This document shows, piece after piece, positions 23,696-31,851 of a stretch of DNA of 64,000 nt. The stretch lies in NCBI GenBank assembly GCA_963728045.1, contig CAVSIE010000002.1, forward strand, positions 1,178,001-1,242,000, given 5' to 3'. Numbering within the stretch: position 1 is the stretch's first letter; every line of letters starts with the position of its first letter. Source of the stretch: VRUE01 sp963728045. Its GTDB lineage: Bacteria > Actinomycetota > Thermoleophilia > Solirubrobacterales > 70-9. Position numbers and translations under genes: made by a program. Below the pieces are notes generated by a model that saw only the letters and a program-made list of their open reading frames with translations, did no database searches and was not told the origin of the DNA.

Positions 23696-24070
23696 TCAGC
23701 TCTCGGTCAGTCGCGTGATGCTGGCGAAGAGCAGGTCGAAGTCGATCGGCTTGGTCACGTAGCCGCCGATGTCGAGGTCGGTCGGCGCCCCGGCGTCGGT
23801 CTCGTCCTGGTGGGCGCTGACGATCAGCGCCGGCGTGTCGACCCCGGCGGCGCGCAGCTCGCGCAGCGCGTCGATCCCCGACTTGCGCGGCATCATCGCG
23901 TCGAGCAGGAGGACGTCTGGGGCGGACTCGGCCTCGCGGCCGATGGCCTCGACCACCTCGACCCCGTCGGTTGCCGTCACCACCTCGTAGCCCTCCATCT
24001 CCAGCCTCGTCCGCAGCAGGAGCAGGATCGTCTCCGAGTCGTCGGCGATCAGGACCTTGGTAGTCATCAT
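23696..24070 (-). CDS. Single-domain response regulator
   Basis: A 124-residue stand-alone receiver. VLIADDSE gives the acidic pocket, VLLLDAMMP the phosphoacceptor Asp (about residue 56), LIVSAH the switch Ser and YVTKP the conserved Lys. There is no output domain. The start overlaps the end of the histidine kinase gene (ATGATGA), so the two are coupled and presumably a cognate pair. With no DNA-binding domain it probably works by protein interaction or as a phosphorelay intermediate. Confidence 0.9.
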   Translation of the reverse strand: MMTTKVLIADDSETILLLLRTRLEMEGYEVVTATDGVEVVEAIGREAESAPDVLLLDAMMPRKSGIDALRELRAAGVDTPALIVSAHQDETDAGAPTDLDIGGYVTKPIDFDLLFASITRLTES

Positions 24071-25299
24071 CGGCTCGCCTCCGTCCGCGCGGGCTCTGTG
24101 ACCGGGTCTCCCATTGCGCCCGCCGGCAGGCGGACGCGGAAGGTTGAGCCCTGGCCCAGGACCGCCTCGGCCGCGATCGTGCCGCGGTGCAGCTCGACCA
24201 GCGACTTCGAGATCGCCAGGCCCAGGCCGGTCCCTCCCACGTGCTGGGTAAGCCCGGCGTCGCCGCGGGTGAAGCGGTCGAAGATGTGCTCCAGCTGGTC
24301 TTCCGGCATGCCCGGCCCGTCGTCGCTCACGCTGATCTCCACTTCAGCACCTCGCAGGACCGCTGTCACCCCGATCGTGGCTCCTTGCGGCGAATACTCA
24401 TGCGCGTTGGTAAGCAGATTCACCAGTACTTGGCGAATCCGGTCGCGGTCGACTTCGACCGGTGGCAACCCCGTCTCGACCTCCTGGCTCAGCGACTGCT
24501 GCCTGGCCTCGGTTTGGCTGCGCATCGTCCGCACCGCGTCGTCGACCAGCGGCGCCACCTCGGTCGGCACCGGTTTGATCACGAGACGGCCGGCGTCGCT
24601 GCGGGCGAGGTCGAGGAGATCGTTGAGCAGCCGCACCAGGTGGCGGGTGTTGTCGAGGATCACCTCGACGGTTTCCGCCTGCTTGTCGGTCAGCTTCTCG
24701 CGCTCCAGCATCAGCAGCTCGGCGAACCCCTGCACCGAGGTGAGCGGGCTGCGCAGCTCGTGCGAGGCGGTGAGCACGAACTCGTCCTTCATCCGGTCGA
24801 GCTGGTCGCGCTCGCCGGCGCGCCGCTGCAGCTCGGCGGCCATCTCGTTGAAGGCCGAGCCCAGGGTGGCGGTCTCGGCGAGGCCACCGACTTTGACCCT
24901 GGCCTCGAGGTCGCCGCTGGCCAACTGCTGCGAGGCCTCGACCAGCTCCTCGAGCGGGCGCCGCATCGAGGCGATCAGCCCACTGAAGAGCAAAGCCGCG
25001 CCGGTCAGGCCAGCGATCAGACCGGCGCCGACGAGCAGCGCCGTGTCCCGGGTCTCGTCGTCGATGTCGTTGCGGAGCATCTGCCGCCGCTGTTCCTGGG
25101 CGAGGATCGCCTCTCGCGCTGCGCCTCGATCTTCGCCTTGGGCAAAGCGGTTGCGGGCGGCGATCTCGGCCTGGTAGGAGCGGGCAACTGCGTCCTCGAA
25201 GTCCTGGCGCTGCTGCAGGAACCTGCCGACGCCGATCACCGCCAGCCCGGTGAGCACGGCAAAGGCGATCGCGAATCCGATCGTCAGCCGGTTGGCCAA
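24067..25299 (-). CDS. Membrane sensor histidine kinase
   Basis: About 410 residues. TM1 is RLTIGFAIAFAVLTGLAVIG. A short extracytoplasmic helical sensor of some 65 residues and TM2 (LLVGAGLIAGLTGAALLFSG) follow, then HAMP (RPLEELVEASQQLASGDLEA), HisKA with the phosphoacceptor His in FVLTASHELRSPLTSVQGF, and HATPase motifs NLLTNAHEYSP, DDGPGMPE, FDRFTRGD and GGTGLGLAISKSL. The start is uncertain: no ATG exists, and TTG at 25297-25299 places TM1 at the N-terminus. A GTG at 25366-25368 would overlap the divergent kinase-like gene. The gene is coupled to the receiver protein downstream. Confidence 0.87.
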   Translation of the reverse strand: MANRLTIGFAIAFAVLTGLAVIGVGRFLQQRQDFEDAVARSYQAEIAARNRFAQGEDRGAAREAILAQEQRRQMLRNDIDDETRDTALLVGAGLIAGLTGAALLFSGLIASMRRPLEELVEASQQLASGDLEARVKVGGLAETATLGSAFNEMAAELQRRAGERDQLDRMKDEFVLTASHELRSPLTSVQGFAELLMLEREKLTDKQAETVEVILDNTRHLVRLLNDLLDLARSDAGRLVIKPVPTEVAPLVDDAVRTMRSQTEARQQSLSQEVETGLPPVEVDRDRIRQVLVNLLTNAHEYSPQGATIGVTAVLRGAEVEISVSDDGPGMPEDQLEHIFDRFTRGDAGLTQHVGGTGLGLAISKSLVELHRGTIAAEAVLGQGSTFRVRLPAGAMGDPVTEPARTEASR

Positions 25300-25345
25300 C
25301 GAGGGGCTGAGCCGCGGGCGTCGTCCGGAATATGCTTGCTGGGCT

Positions 25346-26410
25346 ATGGGCGACGAGGCTACAACCACGGCCGACGGCGCCGCGGAGGCGCCGGAGGGGA
25401 TCGATCGAACAGCCGTCGAAGGCTGGTTCGCCGAGCATGTCGCCTCGGCCCAGTTGCCACTCTCCTTCGAGCGCATCTCTGGCGGCCACTCGAACTTGAC
25501 CTACGGTGTGAGCGACGCTGCGGGCAAGCGCTGGGCGCTGCGTCGCCCGCCACTCGGCAAGCGCCTCGGCTCGGCGCACGACATGGGCCGCGAGCACAAG
25601 GTGGTCTCTGCGCTGGGCCCGACCGAGGTGCCGGTGGCGCCGGTGGCCGGACTCTGCCAGGACGACTCGGTGAACGGGGCTCCTTTCTACGTGATGAACT
25701 TCGTCGAGGGCCCGATCCTGCGCGGTCTCGCCGAGGCCGACGCCTTCCCCGAGCAGTCCGACCGGCAGGCGATCGGCGAGCGCGTTGCCGACACGCTGGT
25801 CGCGATCCATGCAGTCGATCCCGATGCGGTCGGGCTGGGCGACCTCGGTCGCAAGCAGGACTACGTCGCTCGTCAGCTGCGCCGCTGGCAGGGCCAGTGG
25901 GAGAAGTCGAAGACACGCGAGGTGGCGACGATCGACGCCGTGCACGAGCGGCTCGCAGCGAGGATCCCGGAGCAGGGGCCGGCGACGATCGTGCACGGCG
26001 ACTACCGGCTCGACAACATGATCCTCACCGAGGGGGGAGAGGTGGCGGCGGTGGTCGACTGGGAGCTCTGCACGCTCGGCGACCCGCTCGCCGACGTCGG
26101 CTTGCTGATGGTCTACTGGCCCGATGCGGGCGACGAGATGCTCGCCCTCGGCCAGCCGGCCAACCTCGCGCCCGGCTTCCCCACGCGGGAGGAGCTGAGG
26201 GATCGTTACGCGGAGCGCTCCGGTCGCGACCTCTCGCAACTCGACTTCTTCGTCGCGCTCGGCTACTGGAAGCTGGCGATCATCCTCGAGGGCGTCTACG
26301 CTCGCTACGCGGCCGGCCAGTACGGCAAGGCCGCCGAGGGGATCCAGCACTTTGCCCACCTTGTCGAGCGCCTCGCCGAGGCCGCCGACGAGGCCGAGCG
26401 CCGCGACTAA
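25346..26410 (+). CDS. APH-fold phosphotransferase, ACAD10/FadE36-like
   Basis: A 354-residue aminoglycoside-phosphotransferase-fold protein. Motifs: SGGHSNLTYGVSDAAGKRWALRRPP (N-lobe), the catalytic loop HGDYRLDNMI (about residues 218-227) and the metal-binding VVDWELCTLGDPLADVGLL. This sub-type, with LRRPPLGKRLGSAHDMGREH, is found in mycobacterial FadE36 and in the N-terminal part of ACAD10/11. Those proteins phosphorylate 4-hydroxyacyl-CoA or act near beta-oxidation, so a lipid role is more likely than drug resistance. The ATG at 25346 is preceded by a TATGCT -10-like box. It is divergent from the histidine kinase. Confidence 0.82.
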   Translation: MGDEATTTADGAAEAPEGIDRTAVEGWFAEHVASAQLPLSFERISGGHSNLTYGVSDAAGKRWALRRPPLGKRLGSAHDMGREHKVVSALGPTEVPVAPVAGLCQDDSVNGAPFYVMNFVEGPILRGLAEADAFPEQSDRQAIGERVADTLVAIHAVDPDAVGLGDLGRKQDYVARQLRRWQGQWEKSKTREVATIDAVHERLAARIPEQGPATIVHGDYRLDNMILTEGGEVAAVVDWELCTLGDPLADVGLLMVYWPDAGDEMLALGQPANLAPGFPTREELRDRYAERSGRDLSQLDFFVALGYWKLAIILEGVYARYAAGQYGKAAEGIQHFAHLVERLAEAADEAERRD

Positions 26411-26456
26411 GATAAACGGTCGGGGTTCGTAAAGGAGAAACGACGAGGAGGGACCC

Positions 26457-27170
26457 GTGGGACAGGTTCACAGGCGGTTGACGTACGCAAACGTGGTTTC
26501 GTCTCTGGCGCTGTTCATCGCCGTGGGAGGCGCCACAGCCTTCGCCGTGCAGCAACTGCCCGAAAAGTCCGTCGGGGAGCGCCAGCTGAGGCCAGGCGCG
26601 GTGACCTCCAGCAAGCTGCGCAAGAACGCGGTGACGGCGCCGAAGATCAAGGCGTTGGCGGTGAAGAACGGAAAGCTTGCCAACGGCGCGGTGACGACTC
26701 CCAAGCTGGGGGCTGGAGCAGTTACCGGCGCGCAGCTCGCCGCGGCAGCGGTGACGGGCGACAAGATCGCCAACGACGCCGTTACCGGCGACAAGGTGGT
26801 CGAGTCGTCGCTGAGCGAGGTTCCCAGCGCCGGCAAAGCGAACTCAGCTGTCACCGCCCAATCAGCGAACCCCATCGTCTTCGCCAGGATCAGCTCCGAT
26901 GGATTCGTCGACCCGTCCAACTCGAAGGGCCTCTCAGATGCCAACGTCGACAGCCCGCAGCTGGGTGTGTACTGCATCCAAGTGCCGGCGTTCGCTCCCC
27001 GCGGAGGTCAGGTGAGCGCGCAGTCCGAAGGCGGGAACAAAGAAACGATCGCCCAGATCAAAATCGGCGGAAGCGGCGAATGTCCCGCGCCCCAGGTGGA
27101 GGTGCGGACATGGGCGGCCGGCAAAGCCGAAACGATCAAAGCTGCCTTCTACGTCATGCTTTACCACTGA
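26457..27170 (+). CDS. Secreted decapeptide-repeat protein (paralogue 1)
   Basis: A 237-residue exported protein. The N-terminus (RRLTYANVVSSLALFIAVGG) is a signal/anchor shared with the next gene. Residues about 40-115 contain a degenerate ten-residue repeat of the form AVT-x-x-KL/I-x-x-G, for example AVTTPKLGAG, AVTGAQLAAA, AVTGDKIAND and AVTGDKVVES. The C-terminal domain (about 140-237) is beta-rich with a Cys pair (VYCIQVP, GECPAP). The start is GTG at 26457 with GAGGAGG upstream. Such proteins are numerous in Thermoleophilia as I recall, and their role is unknown. Surface location is inferred. Confidence 0.75.
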   Translation: MGQVHRRLTYANVVSSLALFIAVGGATAFAVQQLPEKSVGERQLRPGAVTSSKLRKNAVTAPKIKALAVKNGKLANGAVTTPKLGAGAVTGAQLAAAAVTGDKIANDAVTGDKVVESSLSEVPSAGKANSAVTAQSANPIVFARISSDGFVDPSNSKGLSDANVDSPQLGVYCIQVPAFAPRGGQVSAQSEGGNKETIAQIKIGGSGECPAPQVEVRTWAAGKAETIKAAFYVMLYH

Positions 27171-27191
27171 TCCTCGACTGAAGGAGATCTC

Positions 27192-27770
27192 GTGAAGCAA
27201 GTACGTGGGCGGCTCACCTATGCCAACGTGATGTCCTCGCTCGCTGTCTTCCTGGTGCTCGGGGGCGCCACGGCGATCGCGGCCAAAAAGATCGGCGCCA
27301 ACCAGCTGAAGGCCAGCTCGGTGACTACCGGCAAGATCAAGAAGGAAGCGGTCGCCAAGGCCAAGATCAAGAAGAACGCAGTCGACGGCAGCAGGGTCCG
27401 CAACGGCTCCCTGACCGGCGCCGATGTCAACGTCGCCACCCTGCCGACCGTCCCCAGCGCCGCCAGCGCGCAGCCCGTCGCCTTCGCCAGGGTGAGCGCG
27501 ACCGGCGCCCTCGACGCGGCGAACTCGAAGAACGTGGGCTCGGTGACCCACGTCGGCACGGCCCTCTACTGCTTCTCCGGTCTGCCCTTCGCCCCAAGAG
27601 GCGGTCAGGCGACGGTCGACTTCAACGAATCACAGTTTCAGTCCACCCAGTTCGGCTTGGGGGATGTGAAAGGGGCCTGTCCGGCCGGCACGCAGGCGTT
27701 CGTCTTCACGCTCGACAATGACGCCGCCGCCGCCGACCCGGCGGGCTTCTTCGCCGTCTTCTACGGCTGA
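27192..27770 (+). CDS. Secreted decapeptide-repeat protein (paralogue 2)
   Basis: A 192-residue paralogue of the preceding gene with the same N-terminus (RGRLTYANVMSSLAVFLVLGG), a shorter repeat tract rich in Lys (SSVTTGKIKKEAVAKAKIKK, NAVDGSRVRNGSLTGADVNV) and the same C-terminal layout (ALYCFSGLPFAPRGGQA, KGACPAGTQAF). It lies 21 bases downstream with its own AAGGAGA ahead of the GTG, so the two are a co-transcribed tandem duplication. The tracts differ greatly in repeat number, suggesting repeat expansion or contraction. Function is unknown. Confidence 0.75.
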   Translation: MKQVRGRLTYANVMSSLAVFLVLGGATAIAAKKIGANQLKASSVTTGKIKKEAVAKAKIKKNAVDGSRVRNGSLTGADVNVATLPTVPSAASAQPVAFARVSATGALDAANSKNVGSVTHVGTALYCFSGLPFAPRGGQATVDFNESQFQSTQFGLGDVKGACPAGTQAFVFTLDNDAAAADPAGFFAVFYG

Positions 27771-27778
27771 GGCTTGGC

Positions 27779-29041
27779 TTAGATCGGGCGGCGGGCGTGC
27801 TTCGGGTCGAGCTCGCCTGCCGCCTCAGCCTCAGCGCGCTTCGCCCAGCGGTTCAGCTCGCGGCGGGCGAGGACCATCTTGTGGACCTCGTCGGGACCAT
27901 CGGCGAGGCGCAGCATGCGGCTGAAGCGCCAGAGCGCGGCCAGCGGAGTGTCGTCGGTCATCCCCAGCGATCCGTGGATTTGGATCGCGCGGTCGAGCAC
28001 GTCCATCACCATGTTGGCGGCGATGATCTTGATCGCCGAGATCGCCTGTCGCGCCGCGCGCTTGCCCTCGGTGTCCATCTTCCAGGCCGCGTAAAGGGTG
28101 AGCAGGCGGGCCTGGTCGATCTCCATCCGCGAGGCGGCGATAGCCTCCTGGACGAACTGCTTCTCACCGAGCGGGCCGCCGAAGGCGTGGCGCTCGTTGG
28201 CGCGGTGGCACATCATCTCCAGCGCCCGCTCCGCCGTCCCGATCGCCCGCATGCAGTGATGGATGCGGCCTGGGCCGAGGCGATCCTGAGCGACGACGAA
28301 GCCCATCCCCTGGCCGCCGAGCAGGTTGGCTGCGGGCACCCGGCATTCTTCGTAGCGGATCTCGCAGTGGCCGGGCCCGGCGGCATGACCCATCACCGGA
28401 ATCGGCCGGACCAGGTTGAAGCCGGGGGCGTCGGTGGGCACGCAGATCATCGAGGCGCGCGCGTAGGGGTTGGCCTCGGGGTCGGTGACGACCATCGCGA
28501 TCGCCAGGTCGGCGCCGACCGCGCCGGAGGTGAACCACTTGTGGCCGTCGATCACCCACTCGTCGCCGTCGAGCACGGCACGCGACTGGAGCAGGGTCGG
28601 GTCGGAGCCGGAGACGTCGGGCTCTGTCATCGAGAAGCAGGAGCGGATCCGGCCCTCGAGCAACGGCTCGAGCCAGCGTTCCTTCTGCTCATCGCTGCCG
28701 TGCTCGGCGAGGATCTCCATGTTGCCGGTGTCCGGCGCGGAGCAGTTGAAGGCCATCGGCGCCGCCGCGGGGCTGCGTCCCATCTCCTCGCAGAGCAGGC
28801 CGTACTCCCAGTTCGAGAGGCCGGGGCCGTAGCGCTCGTCGGGCATGAAGAGATTCCAGAGGCCCTCGGCGCGGGCTCGCTCGCGGACCTCGATCAAAAT
28901 CTTTGGGTAGGGAACGCCGGGTTTCACCTCGGCGTCGAGCGCCTCCATGATCTCCCGCTCTTGCGGGTAGACGTGCTCGTCCATGAAGTCGAGGATGCGC
29001 TCGCGCAGCGTCTCGACTTGGGGGCTGGGCTTGAAGTCCAT
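27779..29041 (-). CDS. Acyl-CoA dehydrogenase
   Basis: A 420-residue flavoenzyme of fatty-acid beta-oxidation, oxidising acyl-CoA to trans-2-enoyl-CoA. The FAD/substrate signatures are CFSMTEPDVSGSDPTLLQSR and WVIDGHKWFTSGAVGADLAI. The C-terminal helical domain includes QAISAIKIIAANMVMDVLDR and IQIHGSLGMTDDTPLA. The sequence resembles the ACAD10/11-type dehydrogenase (MDFKPSPQVETLRERILDFM start), which pairs well with the APH-fold gene 1.4 kb away. The ATG at 29039-29041 lies 10 bases after the RibD-like stop, so the two form a short operon. Confidence 0.9.
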   Translation of the reverse strand: MDFKPSPQVETLRERILDFMDEHVYPQEREIMEALDAEVKPGVPYPKILIEVRERARAEGLWNLFMPDERYGPGLSNWEYGLLCEEMGRSPAAAPMAFNCSAPDTGNMEILAEHGSDEQKERWLEPLLEGRIRSCFSMTEPDVSGSDPTLLQSRAVLDGDEWVIDGHKWFTSGAVGADLAIAMVVTDPEANPYARASMICVPTDAPGFNLVRPIPVMGHAAGPGHCEIRYEECRVPAANLLGGQGMGFVVAQDRLGPGRIHHCMRAIGTAERALEMMCHRANERHAFGGPLGEKQFVQEAIAASRMEIDQARLLTLYAAWKMDTEGKRAARQAISAIKIIAANMVMDVLDRAIQIHGSLGMTDDTPLAALWRFSRMLRLADGPDEVHKMVLARRELNRWAKRAEAEAAGELDPKHARRPI

Positions 29042-29051
29042 CGGCGGAAAG

Positions 29052-29780
29052 CTACAGGCGATAGCGAGCGAAGAGCTCGCCATCCTGCTCGAGCAGCCAG
29101 GCCAGCTCCAGCTCGGCGACGTCGGGCAACTCCCCCTCGACGATGCGCGGCGCCTCCCCGCCGACCAGCTTCGGCGCGATCGTCAGGAACAGCTCGTCGA
29201 CCAGGCCCAGCGCCTGCATCTCCCCGTAGAGGTGCGGGCCGCCCTCGCTGAGCAGTGAGCGCACGCCGCGCTCCCCGCGCAGATGGCGCAGCGCCTCTGC
29301 CAGGTCGACCCGATCCTCGTGGCGGATCACCTGCAGCGAGGCGGCGGTCTCCGGTGGCTCGGCCTCGGAAGCGGTGAAGATCAGCACCCGACCGCCGCCA
29401 TCCGTGAACAGCGGCGCGTCCCAGGGCAGGTCGAGCCGGCCGCTGACGATCACCATCAGGGGGTCATGGGGAAGTCCGAGCTGCTCGCGGCGCTCGCGCT
29501 CGGCTTGGTCCTCAACGGGCCGTCCGTAGCGCTCGGCCCGCATCGTGCCGGCGCCGATCATCACCGCGTCGAAGCGGGTCCGCAGCCACTGCAGCATTTC
29601 CGTGTCGGCGCGTGAGCCGATCGGCCCGGAGCGCCCGCCGATCGTCGCCCGCCCGTCGAGGGTGACGACGAAGTTCATCGCCGTGAAGGGCCGATCGGCG
29701 TGGGCCTGCTCCCACGGCCGGTAGGCGTCGAGCTGCTGCTCGGTGGTGGTCGGGCCGGGATCAGGGATCAGTCGCTGCAT
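29052..29780 (-). CDS. RibD C-terminal domain / dihydrofolate-reductase-fold reductase
   Basis: A 242-residue NADPH-dependent reductase of the pyrimidine reductase family. The substrate motif is MNFVVTLDGRATIGGRSGPI and the cofactor motif MIGAGTMRAERYG. The conserved EGGPHLYGEM and DELFLTIAPKLVGG segments mark RibD-C-like proteins. There is no deaminase domain, so it is not a full RibD. It may reduce a riboflavin precursor or an unrelated pteridine. It is the first gene of the pair with acyl-CoA dehydrogenase. Confidence 0.82.
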   Translation of the reverse strand: MQRLIPDPGPTTTEQQLDAYRPWEQAHADRPFTAMNFVVTLDGRATIGGRSGPIGSRADTEMLQWLRTRFDAVMIGAGTMRAERYGRPVEDQAERERREQLGLPHDPLMVIVSGRLDLPWDAPLFTDGGGRVLIFTASEAEPPETAASLQVIRHEDRVDLAEALRHLRGERGVRSLLSEGGPHLYGEMQALGLVDELFLTIAPKLVGGEAPRIVEGELPDVAELELAWLLEQDGELFARYRL

Positions 29781-29800
29781 CGTCGCCTGAGCCTAGTGGC

Positions 29801-29843
29801 GCGTTCGCTGTTTGTCGCGCGCAGCGCTACAAACAGCGAACGC
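29801..29843 (-). terminator. Hairpin terminator after the sulfotransferase gene
   Basis: GCGTTCGCTGTTTGT (29801-29815) pairs perfectly with its complement at 29829-29843 around a 13-base loop. It begins five bases past the sulfotransferase stop and ends the minus-strand transcript before the RibD-like gene. T residues lie inside the stem rather than after it, as in the other hairpin at 18455. Confidence 0.6.
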
Positions 29844-29847
29844 TCGC

Positions 29848-30837
29848 TCAGGAGTAGTCGTGCCAGCCGGCGAACTCGCGGCCGGCGAACTCCTGAAGGG
29901 CGGCGACGTCGGCGCCGAAGCGGCCGCGAATCGTCTCGAAGAGGTCGTCGGGCAGCTTCGGCTTCGGCGCCGGTGGCTTCTCGGGGTCGTGGACGACCTT
30001 CTCGACCAGCCAGCGCATCGACTCCGGCAGGCGGTCGAAATTGCGGTCGAAGGAGCGTAGGCCCGGCAGTTTGACCAGCTTCTCCATCAGCTGGTATTTG
30101 CCGCCCTGCTTGGCGCTCGACTTCTCCCACTCGCGGTCGAACTGCTCCGAGATAAAGCTCTCGTCGACGCCGGCGAAGGCGAACGCCTTGCGCATCGTCG
30201 CCTCGCGTTCTGACTGCAGCTCCTCCTGGGTGATGATCTCGATCTGGGCGCGGTCGAAGCGCTCCAGGTAGGGCTGCAGCTGCATCCAGTACATCGAGCG
30301 GTGGATGTAGGAGGAGTCGGACTCGGAGAGCGTTGGGACGAGCTCGCGGGTCTCGTAACCGGCGCCGGTGGCGTGCACCCAGTGCGAGAGGATGCGCTTG
30401 ATCGGGTCCCGCGCCATGTAGAGCAACTTGGCGTCGGGACAGTGCCGGTGGATGCGCTCGGCGACGCCATCGAAGCGGGGCAGGTTGGTGTAGTGGGGGG
30501 AGGACTCGCCGCGCACCTCGAAGCGGCCGTCGAAGCGGCTCGCATACCAGTCGAGCCCGAGGTCCCAGTTCAGCTCCTCGACGAAGAAGTTGAGCTCCTT
30601 CGGCTTCGACATCTGGATCTCGGGGTGCAGGCCGAGGTAGTGGTGGATGCTGGTCGTGCCGCACTTCAGCCCGCCGATGATGATCAGGCTGGGCAGCTCG
30701 GCGTGGCGCTTGCGACGCCGTCGCCAGGGGAACCTGCGGTCGCCTGTGTAGCGCTCGCGGGCACGCGCGCACATCGCTTCGTCGGCGGGGTCGCGGGGGG
30801 CCTGCGGAGCCGGGATCTGCGTCTCGGTCTCTGACAC
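29848..30837 (-). CDS. Sulfotransferase
   Basis: A 329-residue PAPS-dependent sulfotransferase. The 5'-phosphosulfate loop is SLIIIGGLKCGTTSIHHYLG (about residues 49-68), and the 3'-phosphate motif is YMARDPIKRILSHWVHATG. The acceptor-side motif EVRGESSPHYTNLPRF is conserved in actinobacterial enzymes that sulfate lipids or sugars. The start is GTG at 30835-30837. The in-frame sequence further upstream overlaps the divergent YbhN-like gene antisense and does not look like part of the protein. Acceptor is unknown. Linkage to a flippase-like gene hints at an envelope glycolipid. Confidence 0.87.
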   Translation of the reverse strand: MSETETQIPAPQAPRDPADEAMCARARERYTGDRRFPWRRRRKRHAELPSLIIIGGLKCGTTSIHHYLGLHPEIQMSKPKELNFFVEELNWDLGLDWYASRFDGRFEVRGESSPHYTNLPRFDGVAERIHRHCPDAKLLYMARDPIKRILSHWVHATGAGYETRELVPTLSESDSSYIHRSMYWMQLQPYLERFDRAQIEIITQEELQSEREATMRKAFAFAGVDESFISEQFDREWEKSSAKQGGKYQLMEKLVKLPGLRSFDRNFDRLPESMRWLVEKVVHDPEKPPAPKPKLPDDLFETIRGRFGADVAALQEFAGREFAGWHDYS

Positions 30838-30858
30838 GAGCGGGCTAGTGTAGCTGCG

Positions 30859-31848
30859 ATGCCGCACGCCGATCTCAGCTCCAGCTTCAACTCCTTTTTC
30901 AACGCTGCCGAGGCGTTCTTCGAGAACCTCTCGCGGATCGATTGGAGCGCCCTCGCGCTGGCGCTCGTCTTCCTGCTGGCGATGCAGCTCGCCCGCGCCT
31001 GGGCCTGGCGCAACGTGCTGCGCGCCGCCTACCCGGGCGTGCCGATCCCCTTCTTGCAGCTCGGCGCCGCCTACCTCGCCGGCGCCGGGATCAACGCGAT
31101 CGTCCCTGCTCGGGCCGGCGACGTGACCAAGGTCTTCCTGGTCAAGCGCCAGATTCCCGACTCCTCCTACCCGGCGGTTACCTCCTCCTTCCTGGTGCAG
31201 ACGGTCTTCGACACCACGATCGGCGTGCTCGTCCTGCTCTACGCGATCACCCAGGGGCTGCTGCCGGCGCCGCCGCGCTTGCCGAACCTGCCTGCCTTCG
31301 AGATCGCCTTCTGGGCGGAACACCCGCAGGTCTTCCTGATCACGGTCGCGGTCCTGCTGGTGGCGATAGCGATCGGCATCTACCTGCTCGCGCACCGGGT
31401 GCGGCGCTTCTGGGACAGGGTCAAACAGGGACTGGCGATCCTCACCCAGCCGCGTCGTTACCTGCGCGAGGTCTGGGCCTGGCAGGGGGTGGGCTGGCTG
31501 TGCCGATTCGCCGCCTTCTGGTTCTTCCTCGAGGCCTTCGGCATCGGCGGCTCGGTCGGCAACGTGCTGCTGGTGATGAGCGTGCAGGCGATCTCGACCA
31601 TCGTCCCCTTCACCCCCGGTGGCGCCGGCGCCCAGCAGGCGCTGCTCGTCGCCACCCTGCACGGCCCCACACGCGCCGCCGTCCTCTCCTTCTCGGTGGG
31701 AACCCAGATCGCGATGGCGGCCTGGTCGGTAACGCTCGGCTTCGCCGCGATGATCCTGGTCTTCCGCACCACGGACTGGCGTGGCTTGGTCAAACAGGCG
31801 GAGGAAGACGAGGCGCGCGAGGGCGGCAAGTCCCCCGTCAAGGCGTAG
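30859..31848 (+). CDS. YbhN/LPG-synthase-TM-like integral membrane flippase domain protein
   Basis: A 329-residue membrane protein of the UPF0104/AglD family with eight or so helices. Family landmarks are the loop INAIVPARAGDVTKVFLVKR (about residues 80-100), with an invariant Arg-Ala-Gly-Asp, and TIVPFTPGGAGAQQALLVAT near residues 250-270. The first helix is preceded by an amphipathic N-terminus. In related proteins this domain translocates or supplies lipid-linked substrates. It is divergent from the sulfotransferase with 21 bases between the starts. No catalytic LPG synthetase domain is present. Confidence 0.82.
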   Translation: MPHADLSSSFNSFFNAAEAFFENLSRIDWSALALALVFLLAMQLARAWAWRNVLRAAYPGVPIPFLQLGAAYLAGAGINAIVPARAGDVTKVFLVKRQIPDSSYPAVTSSFLVQTVFDTTIGVLVLLYAITQGLLPAPPRLPNLPAFEIAFWAEHPQVFLITVAVLLVAIAIGIYLLAHRVRRFWDRVKQGLAILTQPRRYLREVWAWQGVGWLCRFAAFWFFLEAFGIGGSVGNVLLVMSVQAISTIVPFTPGGAGAQQALLVATLHGPTRAAVLSFSVGTQIAMAAWSVTLGFAAMILVFRTTDWRGLVKQAEEDEAREGGKSPVKA

Positions 31849-31851
31849 GCC

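Noticed and set aside
25346..26410. Aminoglycoside resistance gene
   Set aside because: The APH fold is present, but the sub-type and the ACAD-like neighbour point to acyl-CoA metabolism.
29848..31662. 604-residue reading of the sulfotransferase ORF
   Set aside because: The N-terminal 270 residues are antisense to the YbhN-like gene and are low complexity; the true start is the GTG at 30837.
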